From positions 62,001 to 126,000 of the forward strand of contig CAJNDS010000052.1 in NCBI GenBank assembly GCA_905221605.1: a stretch of 64,000 nt of DNA. Reading direction: 5' to 3'. The notes under the pieces are model-generated. The model searched no databases, was not told the DNA's origin, and saw only the letters and a program-made list of their open reading frames with translations. Of this stretch, positions 12,680 to 25,160 are shown one piece after another. The position numbers and the translations under genes are program-made. The stretch comes from Symbiodinium natans. Lineage: Eukaryota > Sar > Dinophyceae > Suessiales > Symbiodiniaceae. Every line of letters starts with the position of its first letter. The stretch's first letter is position 1.

Positions 12680-14300
12680 CATCGACCGTTGCTTCAAGAG
12701 CCCTTGGAATGCCCCCTGCCTCAAGCGGCGAGCACCCAGGACGGCGGCCCCCAAGACCACCGCGGATGCTTTGGTTGCGAAGTTGGCCTGTTTAGGGTCT
12801 AGGGTTTAGGGCTTAGGGTTTTAGGGTTTAGGGTTTCGGGTTTGGGGTTTAGGGCTTGGGTGTTAGGGTTTAGGGTTTAGGGTTTTAGGGTTTAGGGTTG
12901 AGGGTTTCATGTCTTAGGGTTTTAGGGTTTTAGGGTTTTAGGGTTTAGGGTTTAGGGTTTAGGGTTTAGGGTTTAGGGTTTAGGGTTTAGGGTTTAGGGT
13001 TTGGGGTTTGGGGTTTAGGGTTGAGGGTTTAGGGTTTAGGGTTGAGGGCATAGTTCCCCACCCACAGACGAGGAGATGTGAGGAGTAGCTTGGACTGCTG
13101 CATGCACTAGGTCCTGTCTGGAGGTTCCGAGTAGTGTTTGGAGTGCTTCCACAAGCGTCTGGTATGAAAACTCTGCCTAAACCCTAAACCCTAAACCCTA
13201 AACCCTAAACCCTAGACCCTAGACCCTAAACCCTAAACCCTAAACCTAATAGCACACGGAAAACAAAATCCAAGAACGACAACGGCAGCGGCCACAACAG
13301 CATCACCGAACCACAAAGCCCCCTAAACCCTAAACCCGTGACCCTAAACCCCAAACCACGAAAACCAACCGCGGAAACCCCTAAACCCTAAACCCTAAAC
13401 CCTAAACCCTAAACCCTAAACCCTAAACCCTAAACCCTAAGGCCCCAGTTTCCCCCCCCCTTGACCCCCAATCGCCACCTGCGGGGCGATGCTGGTGGCT
13501 GCGCTCGTGCCAACCGACGTGAGGGGCGGAGGCGCCACCCTGGCACTTTGTTTAGGGTTTAGGCTTTAGGGTTTAGGGTTTAGGATTTAGGGTTTAGGGT
13601 TTAGGATTTAGGGTTTAGGGTTTAAGGTTTAGGGTTTAGGGTTTTGGGTTCAGGGTTCAGGGTTTCGGGCTGTTTAGGGTTCAGGGTTGTTTAGGGTTTT
13701 GGGGTTTAGGGCTTGGGGTTTAGGGTTTTAGGGTTTAGGGTTTTAGGGTTTTAGGGTTTTAAGGTTTTAGGGTTTTGGGGTATTAGGCTTTGACACCGAA
13801 GCGACCGGCATACACTAATGCGCCGGAGATTTTCGTACCAACGGCATCTCTTGCCAGCCCCCGAAACCCTAAACCCCGAAAGCCCTAAGCCCTAAACCCC
13901 TACAGCCCTAAGCCCTAAACCCCTACAGCTCAACCCGAATTCCCTAAGTCCTAAAACCCGAAAATGGTACAAAGCCCTAGAATCCCTAAACCCTTGAAAG
14001 CCGTAAACCCCTCAACCCCCTAAAACCCCTAAACCCCTAAACCCCTAAACCCTAAACCCCCTAAAACCCCTAAAACCCCTAAAAACCCCTAAAGCCCCCT
14101 CAACCCCTAAACCCACCCTGAACCCCTAAACCCCTAAACCCGGAAAACACACTCTGAACCCCTAAACCCTAAACCCGAAACCCTAAACCCTAAACCCTAA
14201 ACCACTCAAAGCCTCTTAAAACCAAAAGGTTTCATTCCCGCAAGTGCAGAGAAGGCCTCGGCGGCTGCTGAAGGGTCGCGAAGGCAAGGTCCATGGTGCC
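12680..14300 (-). CDS. Possible further exons of the fasciclin gene or its neighbour
   Basis: Three islands have the CCCTAAA-left, TTTAGGG-right bracket seen at confirmed exons. The island at 14230-14300 can be read on minus as DPSAAAEAFSALAG, resembling the DAAFAAL end of a FAS1 H1 motif, but weakly. The island at 13480-13550 is open (PPLTSVGTSAATSIAPQVAI). The island at 12680-12790 is open and hydrophobic (SAVVLGAAVLGARRLRQ), as expected for a membrane anchor. Together they could be the 3' end of the fasciclin gene. No junction is proven. Confidence 0.25.
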
Positions 14301-14694
14301 TGGAGGTTGAGTTTAGGGTTTCGGGCTTAGGGCTTAAGGCTTAGGGCTTCGGGCTTCGGGCTTAGGGTTTAGGGTTTAGGGTTTAGGGTTTAGGGTTTAG
14401 GGTTTAGGGTTTAGGGTTTAGGGTTTAGGGTTTAGGGTTTAGGGTTTAGGGTTTAGGGTTGAGGGTTTAGGGTTTAGGGTTTAGGGTTTAGGGTTTAGGT
14501 TCCATGGTGCCTGGAAGGAGCTTGGGGTTTTGGGGTTTTGGGGTTTTTGGGTTGTTGGGGGGTGTTGGGGGGTTGTTGGGGGTTTGGGATTCTTGGGGGG
14601 TTTTGGGTCTGAGGGGTTTGAAGGGGTGTTAAGGGGTTTAAGGGGTTTTAGGGTTTTAGGGTTTTAGGGTTTTAGGGGTTTTAGGGTTTCGGGT

Positions 14695-14785
14695 TTAAGG
14701 TTTAAGGTTTAAGTTTTAAGGTTTAAGGTTTAAGGTTTAAGATTTAAGGTTTAAGGTTTAAGGTTTAAGGTTTAAGGTTTAGGGC
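14695..14785. repeat. TTTAAGG variant heptamer array
   Basis: About 12 copies of TTTAAGG, a G-to-A variant of TTTAGGG, form a separate block beside a degenerate TTTTAGGG tract. It is another case of a variant unit that spread locally. Confidence 0.9.
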
Positions 14786-15714
14786 TTCTGCTAAAATCAA
14801 CTCTATGCCCTATGCAACGTGTCACTCTTTGCGAGTACCCTGAACTAAACCCTAAACCCTAAACCCTAAACCCTAAACCCTAAACCCTAAACCCTAAACC
14901 CTAAACCCTAAACCCTAAACCCCCCTAACCCTAAACCCTAAACCCTAAACCCTAAACACATCCGCTTCTACGGCTACCATGTTATAAAACGCACGTATGA
15001 GTCTTAGCTCGTTTGAGCGTGGGGCGGCTGCCCTGTTCTCTTTGGAAACCCTAAACCCTAAACCCTAAACCCTAAACCCTAAACCCAGGAGACACTCCTC
15101 GCCTGCCATCTTCCGGGTGGAACTGGAGTCGAAGGAAAGTTTCCCCCAACCCTTGAATCGGGAAGCTGTCACGGTGCAGCGATGCTGTGATAGATGCGTT
15201 GACCATAGCTTGTAGCGTTTGCATGCGGATCTGCAGGTGCGAATGAGAACTGGCAAGATCATACTCCGAGCCAAGGCGAGCAAAGCTTCGCTGATTCTCT
15301 GGTCCCCAGGGTACAGAAGCTGAAGTTGCAACATGAATGACCAGCAGGCGGCAGACAGCATGTGGTCAGTTCTCTAAGGTATGGGCGCATCCCTGATATC
15401 ACACCGTTTTTGTATTCAGGGTATCTACCAAGAGATCCTACTTTTTCTAAACTAACCTTGTGGCAGCTACGATCCGATTCAGCAACGAAGCTTGAAGAGT
15501 CGTCCAGCTACAAAGCGCAAGAGCCAGACAGATTCATCCCCCCCCACCCCCTCTTGCTATGCGTGTTTCCCAGGAACAAGCACACGATCATCCTTATACT
15601 AGGAACCCTGACGTCTAACAACCCTGCGGTTCACTGAGATGAATATCACTCACTACTATAACATGCCCAATTATGTCTTCTATTTTAGTAGTAGCAATAG
15701 TCGTAGTAATAGTC

Positions 15715-15802
15715 GTCCTCCTCCTCCTCCTCCTCCTCCTCCTCCTCCTCCTCCTCCTCCTCCTCCTCGTCGTCGTCGTCGTCGTCGTCGTCGTAGTAGC
15801 AA

Positions 15803-15877
<75 letters not shown>

Positions 15878-16320
15878 CAGTAGTAGCAGTAGTAGGAGTA
15901 GTAGCAGTAGTAGCAGTAGTAGCAGTAGTAGCAGTAGTAGCAGTAGTAGCAGTAGTAGCAGTAGTAGCAGTTTTAGCAGTAGTAGCAGTAGTAGCAGTAG
16001 TAGCAGTAGTAGCAGTAGTAGTAGCAGTAGTAGCAGTAGTAGTAGCAGTAGTAGTAGCAGTAGTAGAAGTAGTAGTAGTAGCAGTAGGAGCAGCAGCAGC
16101 AGCAGCAGCAGCAGTAGAAGTCGTCGTGGTAGTGATATTCTTGTAGTATTGCTATAACGATGACAATTCGTACTCTTACTTACTATCATGCTGATTATTA
16201 TTATTACTATTATTATTACTACTATTATTACTATTATTACTATTATTATTACTATTATTATTACTATTATTATTACTATTATTTTTACTATGATTATTAC
16301 TATTCTTATTACTATTACAA
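15715..16320. repeat. Compound triplet microsatellite
   Basis: A mosaic of (CTC)n at 15715-15768, (GTC)n at 15768-15793, (AGT)n at about 15805-15880, (AGTAGC)n to about 16060, (AGC)n near 16085-16115 and then (ATT)n/(ACT)n at 16195-16315. Poly-Ser, poly-Leu and poly-Tyr frames through it are artefacts. Other AGT/ACT tracts lie at 50366-50550 and 52481-52958. Confidence 0.9.
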
Positions 16321-16463
16321 TGCGCATGTTCATGCTGTGCCGGGTTCACGTGGTTTCCGCCCTGTCCCAGGGTCTGTCAACTCGGGCGGGAGCTTCGATG
16401 AGCTTCGCCAGTCCATCCTGACCCTCCCTGCAATCACCCTTCGCCCCACCGTGCCCGAAGATT

Positions 16464-16688
16464 GGGTTGAGGGTTTAGGGTTTAGGGTTTAGGGTTTGGG
16501 GTTTAGGGTTTAGGGTTTAGGGTTTAGGGTTTAGGGTTTAGGGTTTAGGGTTTAGGGTTTAGGGTTTAGGGTTTAGGGTTTAGGTTTAGGGTTTAGGGTT
16601 TAGGGTTTAGGGTTTAGGGTTTAGGGTTTAGGGTTTAGGGTTTAGGGTTTAGGGTTTAGGGTTTAGGGTTTAGGGTTTAGGTTTTAGG
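16464..16688. repeat. Long TTTAGGG array
   Basis: About 31 TTTAGGG units over 225 bp with very few variants. It directly follows the triplet repeat region. No coding island is identified between it and 17.5 kb. Confidence 0.92.
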
Positions 16689-16689
16689 A

Positions 16690-17900
16690 CTCGCGGAAGG
16701 AGTCCTAAACGAGGATCTGGGGCCTTGAGGGCCAGTTCCAGACCGACGTCGCAGCATTGTGTTTGGTATTGGTGCAAGCTCTCTCCTGAAAAGCCTTTCC
16801 TGGGCATTCCCAAATCCAAATTAGTCAGTTGCCCCTTTCAATTCCCAGGATGCTGGTGGGCAGACTACGATGACTCCGAACCTTTGCGGTATCCAAAAAC
16901 CATCTGCCGCAACAGAGACCCACAAGACAGTCCATCATCTGGTCCTTTCGGCTTGCAATTGCCTTCAACGAATGCGTTGACATAAGACAGCTTTCCATGC
17001 GAGCATATTAATGTCGCATGGACCTGCTGACAAGAGTAATTATTAGCGAGATGGAGCCTGGTGCTGAGCCATGGCCACAATGGAAAATCTTGACCCTAGC
17101 AGCACGCACGAGCTTCTCGCGCTTCGCGCGAGAAACCCCCCAGATTCAGCAGCGGCCTTGTCTAGAACACAGGACCGCAGAGAGGACGAAGCCACAAAGG
17201 CACTCTAACTTTGGAATTTGCCTGTTCTACGTGGGGGCCGTCTCGTCGCCACTTCGGGCCACGAACAGACGGCTGCTTTTTTTTGGTAGTAGACGGCTCT
17301 AGATGACTGCACGGAACGCAAAGCAAAGGCCGCAAAACGAAGGTTGCTATGATGCACGCTACAATCATGGCCATCTACTATCGTGGAGTAGAGTATGCAA
17401 CTAAAGCAATCGAAGACGATGATACACTCCAATATACCTAGTATACCATAACGGACTATAAGAGACTATAATGTGGTGGCCAATGTCAGACGCCTGCATG
17501 CAGCCCAAACTGATTCACAGAAGTGCCAAGCTCAGCAGCAAAACGAGACCTTCCAAGTTGCTTGTAGGCAAGTCGCAAGCATGAACTGCTGATCATCTGC
17601 AATCAGTCTCTGAAGAACTCTTGCAAACGCGCCTGCCAGCGTGTTGGCAATTTTCTCGGAACATGTCGCACCATTGGTCATAACTCTTATGATGCCGTCG
17701 TCGTCACCATCGTCCATACCTGCCTGGCAAGCCGCTTCTCAATCAAAACAAGCCTTTCTGGCCTGGAATGCAAACACTGGCCCTTCGCCCTTCGCACGCT
17801 TGTTTCTCAAACGTGCCCTTGGCATCATGGCCCTTCGAACGGCATTCGCTATCATTCTCCATGGCCAACAACCGGAAAGCACGCGCAGGAAACCACCACA
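16690..17900. other. Unique DNA without an assigned gene
   Basis: Short minus-strand frames exist, for example 17717-17532, but none shows a recognisable motif or clear splice signals. A perfect 9-bp hairpin, TTCTCGCGC (17114-17122), loop TTC, GCGCGAGAA (17126-17134), is present. Position between repeat arrays suggests intron or spacer. Confidence 0.4.
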
Positions 17901-18019
17901 GCCCTAAACCCTAAACCCTAAACCCTAAACCCTAAACCCTAAACCCTAAACCCTAAACCCTAAACCCTCGAGTTTAGAGCCGAGGGTGGAACCCGAACAT
18001 CCCCTGAAGGCCCTCTGAA

Positions 18020-20965
18020 CCCCGGCCTCGGACACGATTTGCATGCCAGGCGGAAGAAGCACCTTCCCCAGGAAAGCTTCCAGGTGAGCTTCGATGGTTG
18101 GCGTTTAGGGTTTAAGGTTTAAGGTTTAGGGTTTAGGGTTTAGGGTTTAGGGTTTAGGGTTTAGGGTTTAGGGTTTAGTGATTAGGGTTCAGGGTTTAGG
18201 GTTTAGGGTTTAGGGTTTAGGGTTTAGGGTTTAAGGTTTAGGGTTTAAGGTTTAGGGTTTAGGTTTAGGGCTTAGGGTTTAAAGAAAAGGTTTAGGGTTT
18301 TGGGTTCTTGGGTTTGGGGTTTAGGGTTTAGGGTTCAAGGTTTAGGGTTTAGGGTTCAGACTCTACAAACCCGTGCCTTGTTGACGAAATGCACAATTCC
18401 ATTCCTTGGTGACAGATGTCAGGTCAATGTGAAGCAAGGTCCGTATTTCTGGTGCTTCTCAGAGTGCCCAAGCTACGCTCACCCAACATCCCTATAGAGC
18501 CCTACATATACCCACCAGGGTTTAGGATTTAGGGCTTAGGGTTTGGGGTTTAGGAATTAGGCTTTAGGGTTTAGGGTTTTGCCAGAACTGCACTACGAAC
18601 CCTACCTCGTAGCGTCACTTCACAAATATCTTCAACCTTACCAGCCTTACCCTCTGCTGGAGTCCCCTGCGCCTAGCACGCTTGTCAGCGTCCATCGAAA
18701 CGAGACCGATCCCAACAAGCGAAGACATCATAGTCATGCATCATCTCAGCCGAGACCATGCTCAGTAAACTTCTTCTGCCTTTCAGAGAACCCTAAACCC
18801 TAAACCCTAGACCCTGGATGATGCACCTGCAACTCCACCTAGATTCCACCGCCAAAAGAAAAGCACCACTGCTGTGTAGGAGCAGGATTAGACCCCACGT
18901 GGGGACAGCTGGTTTCCGATTTCGGGCATAGTGCTTCAGCCACGTAAGGAAACGGGCATCCCCCAAGCCAGGGCTACCCCCAATATACCCCGAAGCTCTA
19001 TCATCCCTATTGTACGGTACGTGGACGATATTTTTTGGACCACCTATATAAGCGACACTTCTGACACTTACGGCACCCCCTTTTAACATTGGCAGGTGTT
19101 GCTTGCCAGGTGGTGCAAGCTTCTGGCCGTGGGAACAAGTCGGTGTCAAAGGCTTCCCAGACCGGATGGAATGTTGAAAAATGGTGCAAGATTTCCATCC
19201 AGCCACCGTAGGATCCCAAAAAGGTTCGGAAACGCTCATACCCGACCCTGAACCCTAAACCCTAAACCCTAAACCGCAAACCCTGAACCCTAAACCCTAA
19301 ACCCTAAGCCCTAAGCCCTAAACCCTAAACCCTAAACCCTAAACCCTAAACCCTAAACCCTGCAGCTCAGGCTCGTTGCCAAGGCATTCTCCGTGGAGAC
19401 TTGAACGTCCGTGTTCAGGGTGACAGGAGGCTGAAACCTATGTCCAGGGTTTCGGGTTTAGGGTTTAGGGTTTAGGGCTGAAACCTATGTCCAGCGGCTG
19501 CAGTCCGGATGATACCCGGGTTTAGGGTTTAGGGTTTAGGGTTGAGGGTTGAGGGTTTAGGGTTTAGGGTTTGGGGTTTAGGGTTTAGGGTTTAGGGTTT
19601 AGGGCTTAGGGCTTAGGGCTTAGGGCCTAGGGTTGAGGGACACCATTCCCGAAATTCATTGGATCCGTACCACAATGGGAGCCACCGAAAGAGGGAACGT
19701 GGTGACTGCTCCAGGCACCCGCACCTCTGGTAAGCCACGCCCTGCCAGCCCAACTCGGTCCAAGGCGTGACTCTGATCATGCCACCCTGCGCCGGGTTTA
19801 GGGTTTCTAGTCGAGGGTTCAGGGTTTAGGGTTTAGGGTTTCGGGTTTAGGGCTTCGGGTTTAGGGTTTAGGGTTTAGGGTTAGCATGCGGAGCCACGAG
19901 AACATCTGGACAGTTCTCTAGATCATGGGTTCTTCGGCTGACATTTGGGGTGCTGTACCCAAAAAAGCCATGAATCAGGTCATGGCCCATGGAGCCCAAG
20001 AAGGCCCTCATTATGTACAGCAGAGACTGCTTCATCGAGCCTCGATTGTCTGGATGTCTCTACCTCGTGACGCGCGGAGATCAGCTGTGGCCATTACCGC
20101 AAGTCGCTGAAGGGGGGCCATGACCAACTCTCTGGACACTTCACTTGCGGTCTCTGTTTCAGTACATTCCCGATTAGGGTACAGAAAGCAGGCCCAGAAA
20201 GTAGATCAAACCCCCCCCCCCCCGTGTGCACCAAGGCCCCCACCATATCTCAGCAAGGTGCTGTCTGTTCTGCCGCTTATGACCTTGCTGGTGTTGAACA
20301 CAGGTCAGGATTCCACGATCGTTTCGGGACCATTTATACAGTACCCATAGCCCCCCAAACCCTATACCCCTGAGCCCTAAACCCTAACAGCTTGTTACCT
20401 GGTTGCAGCCTTGAGGTTCAGGGACCGTGTTGCATTCTCGCCACCAGTCAAGGCAGCAAGGCAGCTCACGTGCAACCGCGGAGCATGATATCTGAGCACC
20501 CGCTGAAGCAAGTTCTTGTTCTCAGCTTGCTGCAGTGCCTACATCATGGCACATGGCGGCTTGCAAAAACAAGGGACCCCTGATATAGACCCCAAAGAGT
20601 AAGATTCCCTTTTCACAACGAGCCCAAGAAGGTACCCTTACTTCGGAAACCCCAGATCGCTTCTTACAACAGCTCAAGCAACTTTTTAGCCCACCTCCAG
20701 GGTCGCTTTATCTAGAGCCGCAAACGCGGCATCCGTGGGAGCGAACACCGTGTAAGGGCCTCCGAGCACCAGGCAGGCTTCGAATTCTTGTCGCCCAAGA
20801 GGGCTTGGTGTTTAGGGGGACCGGAGCCACAAGGTGCGGCACTGATAGCGCGGCCTTCGGCCGTGAAGTCGCTCCGGAGCCCGGCGAGGGCGACCAGCGT
20901 GTTGAACGTGGACAGCGACGCCGTGCTGTCCGCCAGCTGCCTCCCACATCCCCAACAGTGCTCCG
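18020..20965 (-). CDS. FAS1 domain D exons
   Basis: The N-terminal helix is at 20965-20850 (SLSTFNTLVALAGL), H1 at about 20790-20700 (GPYTVFAPTDAAFAALDKAT), the YH block at 20545-20395 (NLLQRVLRYHAPRLHVSCL), a strand at 19440-19370 (VTLNTDVQVSTENALATS) and the H2 end at 18100-18020 (EAFLGKVLLPPGM). A linker-like exon at 21330-21250 (LKPRPGFRFPDKDVVLLV) lies between domains C and D. The large gap before the last exon holds unassigned DNA and repeat arrays. Confidence 0.68.
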
Positions 20966-23429
20966 CTCAAACATGAAGTTCCATAGAAAGGAAGCTGTAG
21001 TGTCTACTGTACATATACAGGTACTATGCACGTCAATATGCATACATGTATTTTTATTATATGTATCGTTATCCAAAGGGCATTTCCATCTCCATCTCAG
21101 GGTAGCTTAATGCCTAATCATTCACGGCAGTCCGAGACTACCCCAGAATCGACCCCAAGCCATACATAACCCCTGAACCCTGAACCCTAAACCCTGAACC
21201 CTAAACCCTAAACCCTAAAACCCTGAACCCTGAACCCTCAACCCCATGCCCCCCCTCCCTTTGCCGACAAGGAGCACGACATCCTTATCTGGAAAGCGGA
21301 AGCCAGGCCTCGGCTTCAACACTTCGGTTGGGGGGGTTCTGTCCGAGGTTAGGGTTTAGGGTTTAGGGTTTAGGGTTTAGGGTTTAGGGTTTAGGGTTTA
21401 GGGTTTAGGGTTTGGGGTTTGGTGTTTGGGGTTTGGGGTTTGGGGTCTAGGGTTTAGGGTTCAGGGCCCAGGGTTTTGGGGCTTGCTTAGCGTTCTATTG
21501 CTTGAGGCTTAGGGTTTCATATGAGGCCCCCCTAGGCTGCTGCCAGGAGGCGGGAGAAGCACCTTGTTCACGATGTGCATGACACCGTTGGTGGCCTAGG
21601 CCATTCTCCGGATCACCGAAACTGCCCCACCCCCTAAACCCCGTTTGAGGTTTAGGGTTTAGGGTTTAGGGTTTAGGGTTTAGGGTTTAGTTTAGGGTTT
21701 AGGGTTTAGGGTTTAGGGTTCAGAGTTTAGGGTTTAGCCCCCCCAACCCCCCAAGCCCTGCCCCCCCCCTAAACCCTAAACCCTAAACCCTCAACCCTAA
21801 ACCCTCCCATGAGTTTCTGGCCGGGATATCCTCCACTCTGACACCGGCGGTATCATCCACAATGAGTGGGTTCACAGAACCTGGAAATCGTGGGCAGGAG
21901 CTCCTGAACCCGAAAGCCCTCGATTTAGGCGCTTCAGTGATGAAGGCTTGGGCCGTGGTGGCTGCCACGGGTTTAGGGTTTAGGGTTTAGGGTTTAGGGT
22001 TTAGGGTTTAGGGTTTAGGGTTAAGGGTTTAGGGCTTCTGGCTACCAAAAGCTGATGAGCCCTTGCAAGGTTCAAGGCTCAATTCGGCGCTGGGAGGCTT
22101 CTCTTAAAATTGGGTTACCTTTTGATTTGTGGGGCTTGGTCGCTTTGTAAGGGCGGGCCATACTATACTCGGGGTATATACGGAGCACCCCTGATTTTCC
22201 CCCTAGACCATAAACCCTAAACCCTAAACCCTAAACCCAAAACCCTAAACCCAACATACCCATCTCGGCTAAGCAGCTGATCTTGAGCAGACTTTGCTCT
22301 ACAGTCTGGACAGCCGTGTTCGCTGAAAAGTCCATCCGCACGAGGCCACCTGATGCGTGCGGCGTGGAAAGACTCACAATGTCTCCTCAACCCTAAACCC
22401 TAAACCCTAAACCCTAAGCCCTAAGCCCCAAGCCCTAAACCCTAAACCCTAAACCCTACCCAAACCCTAAACCCTACCCAAACCCTAAACCCTGATTAAA
22501 CCTTAAACCCTACTCATCCAGGCATCCATCACGTGTACCCTCACAAACGCACATCGCGAGTAGACGAGGCCTTGCAGAAAATGATACCGCAAAACCTGCG
22601 TCAGCTTGTCCTGTCACGGGACAACTTTCAGGGTTTAGGGTTTAGGGGTTCAGGGTTTAGGGTTTAGGGTTTAGGGTTTAGGGCTTAGGGCTTAGGGCTT
22701 AGGGCTTAGGGCTTAGGAATCGGGTTTAGCTGAGGAATCCCGAAGCCATCATGCCCGATCTCTTGTCATGCGCTCCAAACCCTCAACCCCAAGCCACTAA
22801 ACCCTAAACCCTAAACCCTAAACCCTAAACCCTAAACCCTAAACCCTAAACCCTAAACCCTAAACCCTAAACCCTAAACCATGGGGTCCCACACAAGACC
22901 TCTTGGGAACTAAAGGGTGGCCATGAGAGCTTATTTGACCTTCTTGGGACTACCGAACCCCCTTTAGGGTAGGGGTCGTAAGAAAGGTTATGAGACCTAA
23001 ACAACACAACGCTGAAGTCAGCGTAGGGTATAGGTCCAGGTATCACCGGGCCTGGTTGGCTGGCATCAGCAGTGAACTGGCCACACCAATTCCCAGCTTC
23101 TCAAAGGCTTCATTCGTCGGTGCGAAGAGGGTGTACGCGGTACTTCCTGGCAGCCAGCGTTCACAACCTTAAGCCCTAAACCCTGAACCCTCAACCCTAA
23201 ACCCTAAACCCCAAACCTAAACCACAAACATCGCAATGTTTCTCAGGGATGTCCTGACAGGAGGGACGACACGCTGCTCGTAGACGCTGCCGCTGCTAGA
23301 AGCGACAGTTCTGGAGATTGCTGAACCTGGAGGCAGAGTGCGGCATGCTCTCAGTCTCATGACTTCAGCACCCTCCTTGTACTCTCGTGCTGCTAGCGGC
23401 TCTCTATCTCTGTCTCTATCTCCATCTCT

Positions 23430-23478
<49 letters not shown>

Positions 23479-23494
23479 TTTTCTTTCTTTCTTT

Positions 23495-23530
<36 letters not shown>

Positions 23531-25086
23531 GTATGTTGATGCACTTCTCGATTTGCCACTGAGGCCCGTTCCAGGAGTTGCAGCGTCTTGTCGGGATACA
23601 CGAAGCCTCCAACGTCTCACACGTTCGAGCATGCTTAGCCAGTTCAGTTGTCCATGTCAGAGGCAATGAAGCATCAACAGGCATGCATCCAGCACGCTTG
23701 GGTTTTAAGCTCCCGGCCACTTGGGAGGATGACTGCATCCATGACGTGCAGCACGCCATTGCTGGCTGGCACATTCGGACTTATGACCTGACTTGCATGC
23801 ACGTGAAGCTGAAGGGCCCACACTCGGAACATCAAGGAGTACCACAGCAAGCACCACAGCAGTCAGGCACTGGCCGTAGACACCGAATCGATCTGCAACA
23901 GCAGTCGCTCAGAGGTATCAGGAAGGTGATCACAAAGAGTCAAAGGTTTCAAGCTCACAAGATCCCCCAAGGATCGCCACTTCCGGCCTTGAGGGGGCTG
24001 TTCCTTCCAGGCGCAAATTGACACTTGACGTTGGGTTCAAAGGCTTCTTCTCTCAACTCGGCAACCCGGTTTGGGGACCAACTCTCTGCTTGCAGTGGAG
24101 AGGCTGCGTCACCAGCAGCGCACCTTCACAAAGGATGCTCTCGCAAATCGCAAAGCAGGCAGGACAAAAAACACGCAAGGCAAGAACGAACCCTGATTCC
24201 TGAACCCCTAAACCCTAAACCCCTAAACCCTAAACCCTAAACCCTAAACCCTAAACCCCTAACCCCTAAACCCTAGCCCCTAAACCCTAAACCCTAAACC
24301 CTAAGCCCTAAACCCTAAACCCTAAACCCTAAACCCTAAACCCTAAACCCTAAACCCAGCCTCCACCCAGTGCTTGCAGTGTCACGCCGGCGGGCATGGC
24401 CGCCGTGGACTGAGAGGAAAGCACAAGCTCTTGCTTCTGGCTCTTACAAGGGGTTTAGGGTTTAGGGTTTAGGGTCTAGGGTTCAGGGTTTAGGGTTTAG
24501 GGTTTAGGGTTTAGGGTTTAGGGTTTAGGTTTAGGGTTTAGGGTTTAGGGTTTGGGGTTTGGGGTTTAGGGTTTGGATTTAGGGTTTAGGGTTTAGGGTT
24601 CAGGGTTTAGGGTTTAGGGCTCAGGGTTTAGGGTTCAGGGGGAGGCTTGGGAACTTCGGCACCCCCTGGCATCATAGCCTCGATGAGGTTACAAAATCTA
24701 CCGTTGTCCCTGATTCCCTGCTCACTGCCATGATCTGAATAGTCCAATGCTTCTGGGTCATGCCTTTGTTCTTTTCTGGTTTGCAGTGGCTTGTTCTTGA
24801 CTGCTCTTCTTATAGTTGCTACCATGATTGTGACTACTATACTGTTATACTAACATTCCTTAATAGGGATTATAGCACCCCCTACTATATTCCCTACTCA
24901 GGACTGTTCGTATAAGGGGAACATCCCAAACCATAAACCCTAAACCCTAAACCCTAAACCCTAAACCCTAAAAGGGTAATACCGGCATCGCAGGCTGGCC
25001 TGGACACCCGTCACGACATGGTGCAGCAAAACCTGACACCAGCGCTCGGGTTTAGGGTTTAGGGTTTAGGGTTTCGGGTTTAGGGT

Positions 25087-25160
<74 letters not shown>

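Noticed and set aside
15065-15361. 98-residue minus frame as a fasciclin exon
   Set aside because: No H1, H2 or YH motif could be found in any frame.
15639-16333. Poly-Ser, poly-Val, poly-Leu and poly-Tyr frames
   Set aside because: These are triplet-repeat translations with no flanking protein-like sequence.
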